Made by a program: the position numbers and the translations under genes. From Petrosia ficiformis (Eukaryota > Porifera > Demospongiae > Haplosclerida > Petrosiidae), in NCBI GenBank assembly GCA_947044365.1, contig OX345636.1, positions 40,962,191-41,026,190 of the forward strand: a DNA stretch of 64,000 nt, in the 5' to 3' direction. The notes beneath the pieces are model-generated. The model was not told the origin of the DNA, searched no databases, and was given only the letters and a program-made list of their open reading frames with translations. Every line of letters begins with the position of its first letter. Within the stretch, counting starts at the first letter, position 1. Positions 32,821 through 47,064 of this stretch are shown here, one piece after another.

Positions 32821-35800
32821 ATGGAAAGAAAAGCTATAGTGCTAATCTTTACTATCACAACTTTATTGATTGTTACTTTATTGACCGCTCTTAATAGTTT
32901 GACATCTGGATCTTCTACAACAGTGGTCGAAGTGTTGCACGAGGAGCAGCGGGTCGGGAGCCTGGAACTTGAGACTTGGCCAAACTGGGCGTCAGTGTCC
33001 CAAAAAACTTACACTGTATTGTTCCTGACATACAAACGAACTGATATTCTTGGTAGGGTTTTGGATTTTCATTGCAACTTCGCACTTGTGGACCGTGTCA
33101 TCGTTGTTTGGAATGATGTGGATGAACCCACTATACCTAAGCATTTCACCAACTACAATTGTTCAAAAGAACTATTCTTTAAAAGACCCCTTGTTAACAG
33201 TTTGAATAACAGATTTATTCCTTACCCTGAGATAAGGACAGAAGGTATGAACTCATAGTTAGTATGCTCATATAGCATACTGATATATATATATATATAT
33301 AGTATGATGGTGACATCATCCCTTTGATGTGGTGAGTCCTATATATTGTATATAGACCTTCCATTTGCACACTATGCAGGAGATTAGTCTGGGGACCCGC
33401 CCCTTCGCAACGAGGAAGGGTCTGGCAACATGCGTATTCACAAGTTGTCACAGTGGAATTTGAAGAATTTTTAATTATGGTTGTATAATTTATTATGTAA
33501 AATTTTTAATATGCACATGCACGTATGGCGTTCCTGAGTGTAGTCAGCTTTCAGACCTCAAGACTGGTATTCTTCAACCATGCTTTGCATTATAGATATT
33601 AAGGGAGTCATATTAATCACGATGGAGGAACTGGTACTTCTCAAAGTGTTGAATACAAGTGGAAGAAGGGCAAAACAAAGGCTTTTACCATATGCAGTTG
33701 GTAAAATAACAAAACAATCTTTTCTTTTTAAGAAGTGCGAAACAACGTTTAGCTGTTCTGGCTTGATAGCATCGTATCCCAGATGATTCCCAGCCTGCTT
33801 GATAATATAACTAAAAGCACACGCCCCTGATCGGTTAGATCAAAGCGTAGCAGAAATCCTGCTACGGTGACAACTTGTGAATACGCATGTTGCCAGACCC
33901 TTCCTCGTTGCGAAGGGGCGGGTCCCCAGACTAGCAGGAGATGTCACCATCATACAATATATTGTATATAGTATGCTAATAGGTCCTATATACTGAATAT
34001 AGGACCCTCGTTTTGTGTCCTCGGATGTGATATACAGTATACACAAAGGGGCTACACTTCCTTGGACAACAAGAAGTAATGCACTTGTGTGGATTCTGTA
34101 TTGAAAACTATGGTAGTGCAATTTAGCCTAATGCGTATGACTTTAAACATGAAATTTTACTGTTAGATACTGCTGTCAGTGAACACACTGGTAGAAGAGA
34201 TGTCAGTCTTGAAGGAAATAATAGTCAACAGAGATCCAGCTTGTTATTCATGAAAGGCAACAGATAGTATTATATGTGTGTTAGCTACGATGTAAAAAGA
34301 TAGACACAAACTACTTTACCTTCAGAGAAATCCATTGATTAGCTGACCCAACTTTTCAGCTAATTAGAAATTCCTCGACTTTGATTTTTGTGCAAATTAT
34401 TCACAGATATCTCCAGACCCTGCAAGTTGGTTCACGAATTGAGTGATAGCTGTATTATTAGTGTTACAAGTTTGGGACCCTGCATCTTCAATACAGCTGA
34501 TATATAAAGCATGGAAAACACCAATTTCTGTGATCTTTGGTTCCATTTTGGGGATCTACACGTGCTTCGAAATTTAAGTTAAAACTGATCAAAGCTTTGT
34601 GGCTTACTTGTATAAACTGTTTTAGACGACAATGAAATTCATGATCAAAGTTGCTATAAATATAATTTAAAATTTACGCGTTACGATTATGAAGCCATAA
34701 AGGAATTTGTCCAAAGATTTTGACCCCTTCGTGTATACTGATAGCCCTCGCAAGCTCGGGCTATATCACATCCTTGGACATAAAACTCAGGTCCTATATT
34801 TTGTATATAGGACATATTAGCATACTATATAATATACATATATAATTATCACAACCAAATCTAACACAACTGTAGAGTTTCCAATTAACCACAAATCTAT
34901 CAACTGATAACCACCATGGCACATTGTAGAGGATTCCATGTTGAAGTAGCCTAAAAAATGAAGTTTTGCATACAGTGGTATTTCCAAGAGATGGGAAGGG
35001 TGTTGTGGAGGCATGTTCCCCCAGTAAAGTTTGTATTTCCTGGACATCAAAAATTGATTCTAGAGCAATTTACAGTGAAAATCATTATGATCACATATAT
35101 TCTAGCAAAAGAAATGTCCATTCATGCAATTGGATGGTTTATATTTAGCTAACTCCTTAGCTACGAGTGTAAAGAGTATATGTATCAGGAGTGCATAACA
35201 AGTTATGTGACTGGTTGTTGCTTAAATAATAGCTGTTGACCTCTCCTAGCTAGTTAAGTTAGTATCTTATTGAGTCAATGAAATAATAATGGTAGACTGC
35301 ACAAATTATATCTAGTCACTCACTGTATAACTTTTTCCAACCATGCAGTGACACCCACTGTTTTTAGTCTTGTTAATTAGCTATTATATATTATTATGAT
35401 GCTATATTATATGTACATACATCATTGTAATAATGAAAGTAGCAATAAAAAAAACAACAATGATTATCTTATCTCAGAAAATAAATGCTAAATTCTAATT
35501 AATAAAGTTGAAAAAGGAAAGTGTTGGTAGTCACTAAGAATCGAACCCAGGGCCACTGACTTCATCCACCAGTGACCTACCAGTATTTTTCACTTTCCAC
35601 TTTCAGCCTTATTAATTATAACAAGAATAATAAAAAACATTCCCAATAAAATGAAAGAAGATGTAGGGATGTCAAAACCCAAAAAGCATGCAAACAAGGA
35701 ACCCAAAATTAAACAATTCCATATAACCCTACATAAGTACAGCTCTTTGTTTTTTGCTTTATAAGTACTTATAAGGAAATGGTTTGTTTAATTTTGGGTT

Positions 35801-38800
35801 CCTTGTTCACATGCTATTTGGGTTTTGACATCCCTACATCTTTCATTTTATTGGAAATGTTTTTTATTATTCTTGTTTTCATTGTTTTTTTTTCCTGAAT
35901 GTTGGGAATATTTTTTTGTAGATTGTATATTATCATTATGAAATCATGCAATCAAAAATCCATTAAAATTTGTTCATCAATGAAGGTCAGTCTTTTGTAT
36001 TTATGTCATTCTCTTTCACTTTCAGATGATGTATAATCTCTATTTCACTTACAGCACTGTCTGCAGTCCTACGAGAAGTAGTGTCATAGTATACAATATT
36101 ATTATACAATTGCTTTAATATTAATAATTATTATATTCATTATTATAAGAATGTATTTGCTCACAAATGTTATTACGATTCCAAACAATTCCACCTTTTC
36201 AGCTTCCATGTTCCGAGTATGGAAATGCGCATGCGTAATTAAATTCCACATAGGAAAATGGCGTCCAATTTGAGATCAAATCTTTGTAGTAGTTGAGACT
36301 GTCTTCTTTCATTGTATCTGAAGATATCATCTCGATACTTTAAGACCAGAATTTTACTATAAATGTGACTGAAATGGTGCTAGAATCATTGTGATAGTTC
36401 AACAAACAAAAAAATGATTTGTCTGGAAAATAATATTAAGATGAAGATTTTGCCAGTTTTGCTACTTGCCGGTTCTCTACCTTAAAGATGATCTCCAACT
36501 GTCTAGAAGATGTTGTTAGTCATAAAAACACTAGATATCAAAAGGTATATGTATTAAGACTTGTCTCTATACGTTTAGCAGAGATTTCAGCTCAACACTT
36601 GCAACTGAAATGTATGGGCGGCCATTTTTTTTACGTGCCATCCCTATACCGTACTCTCTGATTTATTTTCGATGAGGCAAGATTAGGAAGTCATTTTGAT
36701 ACTTCAACAACAAAAAAAGTGATTTGTCTGCAAAAAATTAATAATATTATAATCATAGAATTTAGTGCTTGAGGCAAGATTAGCAAATTATTGTACAAAC
36801 AAAAGAATGATTTAGCCAAAAATATAATATTATATTTTCTATGAGGCAAGATTAGCAAATCATAATAGTTCAACAACACCTTTTGATATGTAACATTTTT
36901 TTATGGATGCCAGTGCGGAAAGCATGGGCATAGACAGCTGTTTAGAAGCAGAGGATTTAGTGGAATGTGTGCCTTTGGCGTGCATGAAATTTTGCTAATA
37001 TTAATTATTCATGAAAGGTGTGGCTCTGCTTTAAATGATTAAAAATGATAGTGGGCACAGTCTACTTGTCTAGTATTAAATTTTAAAGCTGCATGAATTT
37101 ATAATTACCTAACTACTAACTAGGAGGGCTGAAGCTCCCTCCTCCCCTATTAATCAAGAGAAGGATTAGCTATATATAATCAATTTGGACATTTATTGGC
37201 AATCAATGTGTGGTATACGTGTACAACTGAAGTTTGTTTGGTCAAGTTAAGTTCTGTAAGGTGTAATTTCATTGGTATACATGTATGTGTTATGAATTTA
37301 CCATGTGATTTAATTAGTTACTGGAACTTTCTGGAAGATTCTTTATAGCCTTTGGCTGTTGTCATGTGCTTTTGAAGCTTGTTTGCAAATAATCCTAAAC
37401 AGTATATATCACATCACACAAGGGTGGCATCTATTTCTAATTGGTGTAGAAGGAAGATATTCAAAAGCAGTCATAACTCGAGGGCAGCTCCCATTTAAAG
37501 CAATATTGTAACTTTGGTGGGGTATCATCATTTGTTTTGCTTTGCCATTTGAAATAGTATGTATATTCGAGTAATGCAGATAACATTCTCTCTTGTTACT
37601 GTAACTGTTGTAATGGTTCTGTAATCCAAACTAAAGTATACACAAAATTTAATTTGGCAGATATCAATTTTGAATAATCTCACACTCAATTGTCAATAAT
37701 CAGTATGGGTATTAGCAATGCGTAAAAATTTCCCAGCAACAGTATTCACTTTTTGGTATACTCACATTCAGTCTAAAAAATGTCAAGTAGAAACACCCAT
37801 TCATGCGAGATATTATCTGATAAATCTAGAGTATGTCAATTAAAATTTGAGACTAATCCATATTATAATTATTAAGTATAATGGGAGATGTTGATAATAA
37901 GTCAAAAAACTCATGATGTGTCAGTGGCAGATATTTCCACATGTACCCCTGAACTCACGTTCAAGCATTTATAATTAATGTCAGCAGACATGGGGTAATA
38001 GTAATATATAATAGCAATAGTTATAGTAATGAGTAAATGTTTCAAGGCAATAACAGGAGCTTATGAGCAGCGTGAAGTGGTGCGAAGGAGCATTGAACTC
38101 CAATATATTCTGCAAACCATCTATTCTCGAATCACACCTGTGCAAACTGCCTTATATGGCAAACTACTGTAAACTGTGTAAGTGATTAAGTAGGCATGAA
38201 AGCGTTTATTGAAATATAAAGTGAATAATAACTATTGAAATTAATGTCATTTGTGTGTCTGACAAGATGTGTAGAAGTAGTCTGTATAATCCCCCACTTC
38301 TTTCCAGACTGAAATGATACTAATATAGCCAGCAAAGGACAAGTGCTACCAAGGTCTGCAACAAAAGTCTCAAGGAAGTGTATCAAGTCTACTGGGTGTA
38401 TAAAAGGATGATTAATAGTCAATAACAAAAGCAATATCTCTAATGAAATAACCACATGATGATTAGTTTGTTAGTTGGAATGAAATTTGAAAGCACCTCG
38501 TATTCAAGCTATCTTCTTGAGTTTCTTTTCGGCTTGTATAGAACTTGCATTTCAGGTTTCCACTCCATTTGAAGGTCCCATTTGTAGTATTCCATCCCAG
38601 TAATCTGTGCATTGGTTCTTTTGATCACAATTTGATATTTACTAAACAACAAATCTGGATTGGAATGTAGCTTGACTGTTCTTCTGCATGACATTGTTTC
38701 TTGACAATAATTGTAGTAATTGCCCATCCACTTCCACAAACCAGTAAAAAGTAATATACAATCTCTATGTTGAGGTAATGGTAATAGTAATTGACCTTGA

Positions 38801-40301
38801 GTAATATGTTCATTTAAAGTAGCTGGGGCCATTAGAGAGACTTTCTTTTAGTATTGAAGTATTTGGAAGGAAAATGTTTTTTGTCATAAACATTAAATGC
38901 AGTTTAAAACATGACAAATTCAAACAAAGCTCAATGCTATAGTAATCCATAACAGTAATAGTATAGTAATATTATGATATTAGTAATAGTAAAAGCAATA
39001 TAATACACTGACTCTGAAGGTATTAGTAATAGTAGTTTAATCTAATAGTAATATATAGTACATTTCATTGTAATATCTGAGTGTCAATTTATAATACTAT
39101 TCTTTACATTTGTCATTAAACACGTCTACATCTTGGTATTAGTATAGACCTGTATTCATAGATACATGATCACATAGTTAGTTTATGTAACATGAATATA
39201 TATAATGTTTATTTTCAGCTGTGTTGATTATTGATGATGACCAGCTTCCTAGAGGAAAAGACTTGGAGCTTGCATTTCATGTTTGGCAGGTATGTTCTCT
39301 AATATAAAGACATGCATATCATTTAACAAAGAGAGAACATGTAAATACATGTAGGTCTGGCCGGTTTAATAACTCCTCTTTACAACAAAGCAAGTTAACA
39401 TGTATACTTTGACAAAGTTTCATGAAACACCCCACCCATAGTGGTACCATGAATTAACTTGTATAATTATCAAGTAATTTAACAATTAGAGAGGGTCATG
39501 CAACATTCAGTTGCTCTGTATTTGTTGATGCACCTCATATTTTGTCATCAATACATGCTACAAACCCACAAATTTTCTAAGAATTCAGGAATCTATATTT
39601 TTGTAATAAATTTATATTTGTATAGAATTCTCCTCAGCTAATTGTTGGATTTCAATCAAGAGTTCATACATATGACAGTACATCTCGACGCTATGGACTA
39701 GTTGACAAAAAGCATAAATCTCAGCGACCCTCAAAAGAAAATCCTCGATACTCTTTCATATTAACTATCACTTGCTTTGTTCATATCCACTACCTACATA
39801 TGTATACATATGAGTTACCAAGACGATTTTATCATTTCGTTGAATTACATAATAACTGTGAAGACATATTTTTGGCTGGAATGGTTGGAGAGTTTCTTAG
39901 AAAAAGTGGACGTGAACAACCTTGTTGTATTTGGGTAAAGGGGCATGGTCAACATTTGGAGAAAATTGCAAGTATGTATTACTTTAAATATAATTGTAAT
40001 CTCTTTATCTTATATAAAATGAAGTCTGTCTACACTATATCACAATGAATACAGATGTGTGTTGATGAATTGATTGAAATAACTCATCAACTTGAATGTC
40101 AGTAAACATTCTGTATAATGTCAAAGATTAGTATCTTAGAAAATATCATTAATGAATTTTTTTTCTCATATAGAAGGCTTCAAAGGTATCAATCATTCTA
40201 ATAAAGGATTCTGGCCACAAAGACAACAAGCAATGAATATGATGGTTCAAGAATATGGCCATTTGCCACTGAAATTTACAAACGTACTTATAGAAACTTA
40301 A
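32821..40301 (+). CDS. GT64 exostosin-like glycosyltransferase (EXTL2-like), intact
   Basis: Four exons, 32821-33244, 39219-39289, 39626-39971 and 40174-40301, join in frame to 322 residues, close to the single-domain EXTL2 length. Residues about 4-24 are a hydrophobic signal anchor, so it should be a type II Golgi/ER membrane protein. The GT64 domain follows: YTVLFLTYKR near 62, then VIVVWNDVDEP. NNRF and PEIRTEA lead to DDD at 147-149, the DXD metal/UDP-sugar site. NCED at 242-245 places Asp245 at the position of the catalytic Asp of EXTL2. The last exon has GFWPQR and a C-terminal LPLKFTNVL block, as in EXT proteins. The family transfers N-acetylhexosamine to glycosaminoglycan linkage or chain acceptors; the substrate here is inferred. 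ATG is the first in-frame start. Intron 1 is about 6 kb and transposon-filled. Confidence 0.9.
33385..33933. mobile_element. Mutator-like MITE, second copy
   Basis: Counterpart of 5511-6059, the same 549 bases long, with GCAGGAGAT target duplications at 33376-33384 and 33934-33942. It therefore predates the duplication. Confidence 0.9.
33971..34825. mobile_element. TIR element with about 63-base inverted ends, complete
   Basis: The left arm (33971-34033, GTATGCTAATAGGTCCTATA...GATGTGATATA) is inverted at 34762-34825 with a few mismatches. A hairpin GCCCTCGCAAGCTCGGGC is at about 34744-34761. Flanked by TA-rich sequence. No coding. Copy 1 keeps only the left arm. Confidence 0.8.
34826..35210. 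other. Copy-2-retained spacer, no gene supported
   Basis: Together with 34111-34825 it is deleted in copy 1. Overlapping short frames on both strands are not convincing. Confidence 0.5.
35526..35581 (-). ncRNA. tRNA-like SINE remnant, second copy
   Basis: Same B-box-bearing sequence as 6563-6618, with one difference in the acceptor-like end (CCTACC for CCTGCC). Confidence 0.5.
35621..36661. mobile_element. Copy-2-only foldback element in GT64 intron 1
   Basis: Copy 1 lacks these bases (compare 6665). The left part is an inverted repeat with arms of roughly 115 bases, from ACAAGAATAATAAAAAACAT inward to its counterpart ending in TTTTTTATTATTCTTG at about 35876. The rest resembles 30690-31635, including the CGTGCCATCCCTA end and CCGTACTCTCTGAT. 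It looks like a recent insertion, or one segregating between haplotypes. Confidence 0.75.
36662..38185. other. GT64 intron 1 of copy 2, no gene
   Basis: Counterpart of 6668-8076 with small indels. Contains three GAGGCAAGATTAG-type repeats between 36673 and 36860. Confidence 0.5.
38186..38832 (-). other. Conserved open frames of unknown nature, second copy
   Basis: Counterparts of the frames at 8077-8696. The upstream one is 107 residues here because copy 2 lacks about 190 bases of TAGTAA-rich sequence at 38745, which removes an upstream stop. No family is recognised. Confidence 0.25.
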
Positions 40302-41046
40302 TTTTTTTTGTGTTGTGTCATGAGATCAATGCTGATAATTTTATTCATGAATAATGTTATAATGTGTTGCATGACATTATGATTAGATTTATCATTATCA
40401 GTTCAAAAGCTGTTATGAACATTACAGAGATTTGTTGCCAAAGCATTAATTTAGAATATAAAATAATAAATGACATTTTCTATAAAAATGATAGGATTTG
40501 TAGGGATGTCAAAACCAGGTCGGGATGGGTCACAGGAACAAAATTAAACTAACCATGCCAATTCCTGCATATATAAGTACATGTCACTAAAGAGCAAAAA
40601 ACAAAAAAGCATATATGTAGGGCTATATGGAATTGGTTTGTTTAATTTTGTTCCTGCTGTTAGCTACCCATCCTGACCTTGTTCACATAATTTTTAACCT
40701 ATCATATTTATTGATGATGTTTCTTATTATTCTTGTTTCCATTCTTGTTTTTTTGAATGTAAGTTAGTTGTAGCATTATACAAATTTTCGTAGCCATTAG
40801 TAACAATTGTATATAAAATACGAGTGATTGAAATTCAGCAAAAATGTCTTGTCATAATGTACTAAATTAAAAAGTAAATGTGGGATATTGAGAATACATC
40901 TGAAAACTGGAACCGGCAGTTCTGTAACACACAAAAAGATTTAATTAAGTAGTAATACAACTGGATAATACCTATAACATAGTTAAATAGACCTGCACAT
41001 GGTCCTGTTGTATGATGGGTATTAGTTAATTAAGAACTTCATATAA
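40302..41046. other. Spacer with short foldback element, second copy
   Basis: Counterpart of 10445-11189. The foldback lies at about 40477-40737. No gene. Confidence 0.55.
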
Positions 41047-41121
41047 TTAAGGTGGTACTAGGGAGTGGGTGGATATTTCAGAATATTATATAATATGACT
41101 CTAACCTGGTGTAATAATTAC

Positions 41122-44116
41122 TTTTTTTTTTTTAATTTCAAAGTTCTTTAGACAGGGAAAGAAGCATCAGTAAGGGTATACTGGTTTTCAGCAACGCCCT
41201 GTATAACAAAATAAACAAAGTAAAAAATAAAAAAAAAACAACAAAAAATAAACAAAAAAAAACAAAAAAACTAAACAATAAAGAAATTACAATAATAATA
41301 AAATAATAATAATAATAAATAAGATATACTAATAGACAAAATTATTTCAACACTATATTAAACACATTAAAAATATTTCTTAACATATAAAGATTTAAAC
41401 ATACTCAAAGAATTTGCAGAATACAGAGATGGATCCAAATTGTTCTAAATTAATACTCCTTTATAACCAAATCTATTTTTGCCGGCATTAATACAGGGTT
41501 GGGGCAAAAATAATTGGTGCTGATTACGACTACTACGGCCTGTAACTTCAGATGTAAAACAAAATGTATTCCGTAAAAATGCTGGAAATAATCCATGAAC
41601 ACAACGAAAAACCTGAGTAGAGTAATGATAACGTCTCCGCTCTTCCAAAGTGGAGAAACCAAGGGTGTTAAACAGTGTTAGGCTGCTAGTCAAAGGACTC
41701 GAATTTGTTATGACACGAGCACCAAAATTATGGACCTTGTCCAATTTGGATAAACTGGACTTCGAAGCATTACTCCAAACAACATCACAATAATCAAAAG
41801 TTGGATAGACAAAACCTTGATATATCTTCTTTTTTACAGACAAAGACAGAAAGTTCGACATTCTACGAATGCAATGAACCTTATTCCAGGCATACTTACA
41901 AATACAATCAACATGAGGTCCCCAAGTAAGATTTTCATCTATAATAACTCCCAATAGCTTAGCTTGTGTTACTGTTCGCAAAGAGACATCATCTAACTTA
42001 AGATCAAGAGATTTACCTCTTAGAAAGGGCTTAGTACCAATTAGCATCGATGTAGTCTTCTTACTGTTCAATTTTAAGAGATTACTCCTCATCCATAATA
42101 AAATTTTGCATAAGTCTGCATTTAAAATACTGTTGACATCAACATCAGAAGATGCAGAATGGTACAAAGTTGTATCATCTGCAAACAGATGCAAACAAGA
42201 TTCAGTTACAGCATTGGGAAGATCATTAACATATATATTAAAAAGAAGCGGACCAAGAATCGAACCCTGAGGTACACCACAATTAATACTTCCCCATCCA
42301 GTTACTCACCATACCATTAGAAACAACTCTTTGCTTCCTGCTTTTAAAATAATCCTTTATCCAAGATAAGGCATTAACACCAAAACCATAGTGGAATAAC
42401 TTGATAAAAAGAATATCGTGATCAACACAATCAAAAGCCTTTTTCATATCCAGAAAAACAACACCAGTAACCAACTTCTTATCCATAGCTTTCTCCCAGT
42501 CATCACAAAGATGAAGTAAAACATCCTGAGTTGAATGACCAGGCTTAAAACCAGATTGATGTTGGCTAAACAACTGATTGATAGTGAAGTGATCAAAAAT
42601 CATATCATAAGTAATTCTCTCAAGAATCTTAGCCATGATTGGTAAGACAGATATTGGCCTGAAGTTACCAAAGATATCCATATCACCCCCTTTAAACAAA
42701 GGAATTACATTTGCCTGTTTCCAAATATTTGGTACAGAGTTCAATCGTATGCTCATGTTAATGATTATAGTAAGAGGCTTACATATAAAAGTCCTAACTA
42801 GTTTTAAGAATTTCGCACTAATTTCATCACAGCCAGTAGCTTTCTGTGAATCCAAAGCTAACAAATGCTTATTTACTACATCCTCAGATACCTCATCAAA
42901 GGAGAAAATTCTGGAACACTTGGCACCTAAGTATACAGATGGACACATATCAACAGGACACATCTCCTCCTTTATAGTTGCCGAGTTACTAATAAAGAAA
43001 TTATTCCAATTGTCAACCTTTTCTTTACTCTTAACTCTTAGAGCACTGAGCCTGTTTTTCAAAATTCTTCCCATTTCCAACACTGGCGACTCTATTGCAT
43101 ATAATTTGGCCACCGTTCACTTTCTCTACCCCAAACTTGGCTCATTTTCCGACATGGAGTACAACTTCCACCAACTTGCTTACCGGGACTCGAAAGTCCC
43201 CAAGCGCATCGTAGGATCAAATCAAATGCAGTGCTCTCCCTCTTTTGACTGGAACTGAGGCTAACAAAATGACCCCACTGCATGTTGGCACTAGCTACAC
43301 CCACGATTTCAGGTTTCATAGCAAGGAAAATGCCTCAGCTACCCACCAGAGGGCGTGGGCAGGGTAAAAAAATGATAAATTCGTCGGCATCGAGGGGGCT
43401 GTGCCCCCTTCGAACCTACACATTAACGGGAGGACACCCCCCTTTAAAATTCCCCCCATAGTCGTTATTTAGGCCAAAGGGTGACCGAAAAAACATCAAC
43501 TTTTTTAGCCACGTTTATCAGCTTGAGCTTGACACCAATTACAAGCATTTGGACAGCTTCGTGTAGCCAGGAAGAGACGCCGAACCACGTAGGGGTGAAA
43601 TGTCACATATATGTGACATCAGTGCTCTAAGGGTTAAAAATGTGAGAGACATTTTTACCAACCGATTTAGAAGATACATAACTGAAACATTTCCAGTAGT
43701 TTTGTGGATGCTTTTTTGAGTCAGATGAAAGGCCATTATAAAAAGCTTTCTTAGATAATCGCAACATCTTGTTTACTTTATTCCTACAGGAACGAAAATC
43801 ATTCCATGCCTCATTAGATTGAACTTTAAGGGCTTTTCTATGAGCAAAGTCTCTCTTCCTTCTAGCTTCGATTAACTCTGGGTTCCTAAGCCATGGTAAA
43901 GATGATTGCCTAACTCTCAGTGTTTTCACTGGAATCAAATCAGACATAGTCTCCTTCAACATAACAGAGAACTTTTCAGAGCAGTAATTATCATCATCAT
44001 GACTAAACCATTCTTCCCAAGAACATTCAGCAAACCTTTTCTCTAACACATCCTTGTCAATTTTTTAAAAGCTTCTGATTGTAACATATTTCAGTTTGAC
44101 ATTATGTTTTTTTACC
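41122..44116 (-). mobile_element. CR1/Jockey-like LINE, second copy
   Basis: Same truncated element, with the same Trp-to-TAG stop (41445-41447) and the same frameshift near 42290, so both defects predate the duplication. The linker frame (43627-44049) is intact here, whereas copy 1 has a 32-base deletion. Most other differences are single substitutions. Confidence 0.9.
43031..43637. mobile_element. piggyBac-like MITE, second copy
   Basis: The same 607-base span, including both TTAA sites, at the same place in the LINE. It differs by a few substitutions around 43417 (CCTACACATTAACGG). Confidence 0.85.
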
Positions 44117-44654
44117 CCTTAGCAACCTTCATATCTTCTGATCAGCTTTATATTGTCCTGTAATTGAAGAAATATGGTTAAAATCGCCATTTTTCCAATC
44201 GCAATAAGTACAAAACCACGAAAGCCACGCCCACCAATCATGGGGTGCACCAAGTACAATGTATTTTGAGAAAACAAATAGAGCCGTTTTCTGAAAATTC
44301 ATTTTACTTTTATAGTTACAAGAGGCTGAAGAAAGCTGAATTCTGTAGCTTTTCACTGAAACCATAAAATTTACCTTTCTAGACACTATCAAACTCCGAT
44401 CTTTTTCAGAGACCAACTACAGTTACCCCACCATTGTTTCCCACCCACCGCCCCCTCCACCACTCGTGGGCCATGTTTAGCTTTATTTCTGAAAATAAAC
44501 TATCAGTGAAAACATTTAGGCGCAATAATTATACCCCCGGGTGGGTGTGGCTTCCAAAAAATACAGAATGGAACCAGATTGTATGCAGCAAGAAGCTGGC
44601 AAGACTAGAAACTGATTGGAGTTTCAACTACACCTCCCCCTAGTACAACCTTAA

Positions 44655-47064
44655 GCACTATAATTTATATCAATATTGAAGATATACTTGTACATGTATA
44701 GCTAACAGACTCCTAAGTAATAAACTTACAATGCCAGAAACTGATGAAATAGTGCAGAGTTGAATAATAGCCTTTTGCAATTGGTCATTAATATATCAAT
44801 GTAATCGAAGAAATTATATCACCTCTTTTGTGATCCATCTTGTCATTTTATTCATGTTCTATTTTACAAATGAATGGTGGTCATTAATTGGAAGTTGGAA
44901 CATACATCATGAATAATTCTTAAATAGTGCTCAAACACATTCAATATTACAAGTTCAATACAGTAAATACTGAGGTGCTTGGTCAATTTATATGATGGAC
45001 ATTAATTGGAGCTTACATATTGAGACTTAAATATATGTAGAAAGGTATCCTGTTACAAATTGAAATCATTACGTGAACTGACACTATGTGAATGGGAGAA
45101 ATATTTATACCAAGCCAGTAATAAATCAAAAGGACTTACCTTTACACTGGAACTAATTTTAAATGTTCAAGAGAGTGAGCATTAACTACACTTACAGTAC
45201 TCTTATCACCAGGCTCCAGACCACACCGCTCGTGGAGCTGGTACTGTGTCGTGGTCCACTCTCCCTGTCACCCTTTCACTCTCAGGTTCTCTAGTGCTTA
45301 GCATTCCTGTAGTTGAAGATATCTATTATAGCAGTGAAGAGATATCATCAACTATTATACACAGTTATGGTCAGTGTCTGTACATTTCAACATTAACTAA
45401 TGGATTTGATGTTGTAGGGTGAAGTCTAACTAGCTATATTCTCTTTTTGCAGTCACAAGAAAATCATAGGAAATGTCACTTTCATAATGTAAATTGTGGA
45501 TCCACAGCAGATTTTGTGTATTAAACATGTATGTAACATCACATGCTTTTCGAACACATTTATAAAGAAATTTCTTTTGCTTTCTTCAGAGTTGGTAAAT
45601 TGATATTGTATGAATCCATAGCTAACAATTATAGTAGAAAAGCCATCATATTGGTTGTTGAATACTATGTAGATTGGGCTTTTATTACAGTTTCAGTCAT
45701 CAGTTCAATTCAATAACTAACAGGATCTATAGCATGTAGAATTTTGTATAGATTCAAACATCATGAAAGTAATTATTCCTTTTACTGTTTGGATGTTCAT
45801 ATAGTACGTAGTTGTATAACTTTTGTAGAAAATGTTTCAATAGACAAATTTTGTTTTCTCCCTTTTGATTTGCTATAGTATGAATCCAGAACATAATTTT
45901 AGTAGAAAAGCCATTATACATGGGTTGTATATTATTATGCCGATTGGATGTTTTCAGCTTTCAATTTGAATTCAATAACTAACAGGATCCACAGCATGTA
46001 CAATTCATATACGGTAGATTATATTGGTTTGTCAATTGTCTATAGGTGTTCTGGTTTTAGTAAAGTTTTCAGAATCATAGCTTTGTAATTTTGATGAAGA
46101 TAGTAGTTTTGAAATGTGACATTAGCTACACTCTCCATGCATACGTACAATCAGATAAACAACTAGCTAAACTAAACCCAAGGACCAATAGAGAAAGAAG
46201 AAATGTACTAACACTGAACGTAACTGTTATATAATAGTTGAGGATATTGTGATAATCTCCCTGCTAATTTAACAATGGGAGATTAGATTCTTTGATAACT
46301 GATACAGTTACTCTCAGTTGTTCTTTCAAACACAATATGCTTTAGTATGACAATTAGTTGCTCATTTAACATAAGTTTGTTGAGTAATGTTTTCTACACA
46401 TTATGTTTTGACGAAGAGAGATTGAGTTATGAATAAATCACCAACAGGAGTAGCAAATATGTATTACAATCATATTCATGTTTTAGAGTTAGATACATGT
46501 ATACATTATGTGTTTGCTTAATATCACTGTCTCAGAGTTTAAGTATATTGATATAAAGGTCAGCACTATGTGGGACATGAAATTCCAAAAGCATTTCTTT
46601 CTTATGACAACCCTCTGTGGGTCTTTCTGTCCCAGTTACACTTGTCATTTTTGAATGTTAATGACTGAGTCATATATAGTTGAGACACAGATAGAAAGAC
46701 CACTGACCAACAGGAGCATCAATAAAGATTTCATTATGAATTTGCAGCTGCCTCCTCATGTTAAACTAGAGTAAATTCAAGTTCACTGATTTTGTAAACT
46801 ATGTGTACATAGCAAACACAGTATTGTATCAAATGTATTAGATTTGTATCAGTGTACAGTAAACAGTATCATAATCACTTTAATAGATACCATAAACATC
46901 AATTAGTGTGATCATAGGTTATTGTGGACACAAATGTATATAATGTTTCATGATGAACATTGTAATGTGACATAAAAGTAGTAAAGATTTATTATATACA
47001 TAACAGTTTAGTACTGTCTATTTACAAAGACATTTTTGCATTTCACAATTACTCATCAATTAAC
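44655..47064. other. Intergenic stretch, second copy
   Basis: Counterpart of 14782-17215, with scattered substitutions and small indels, including nine extra bases at 45148-45156. The candidate exon at 45196-45264 is preserved. Confidence 0.55.
45196..45264 (-). CDS. Candidate internal exon, second copy
   Basis: Identical in sequence and splice borders to 15314-15382. Phase 0 on both sides, 23 residues, no family recognised. Confidence 0.4.

Larger units (their letters stand above)
41047..44654. mobile_element. TIR-bounded composite, second copy
   Basis: Counterpart of 11190-14781. The inner part of the left inverted repeat is deleted here (GGGTGGATATTTCAGAAT), while the right arm is kept. 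Confidence 0.6.
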
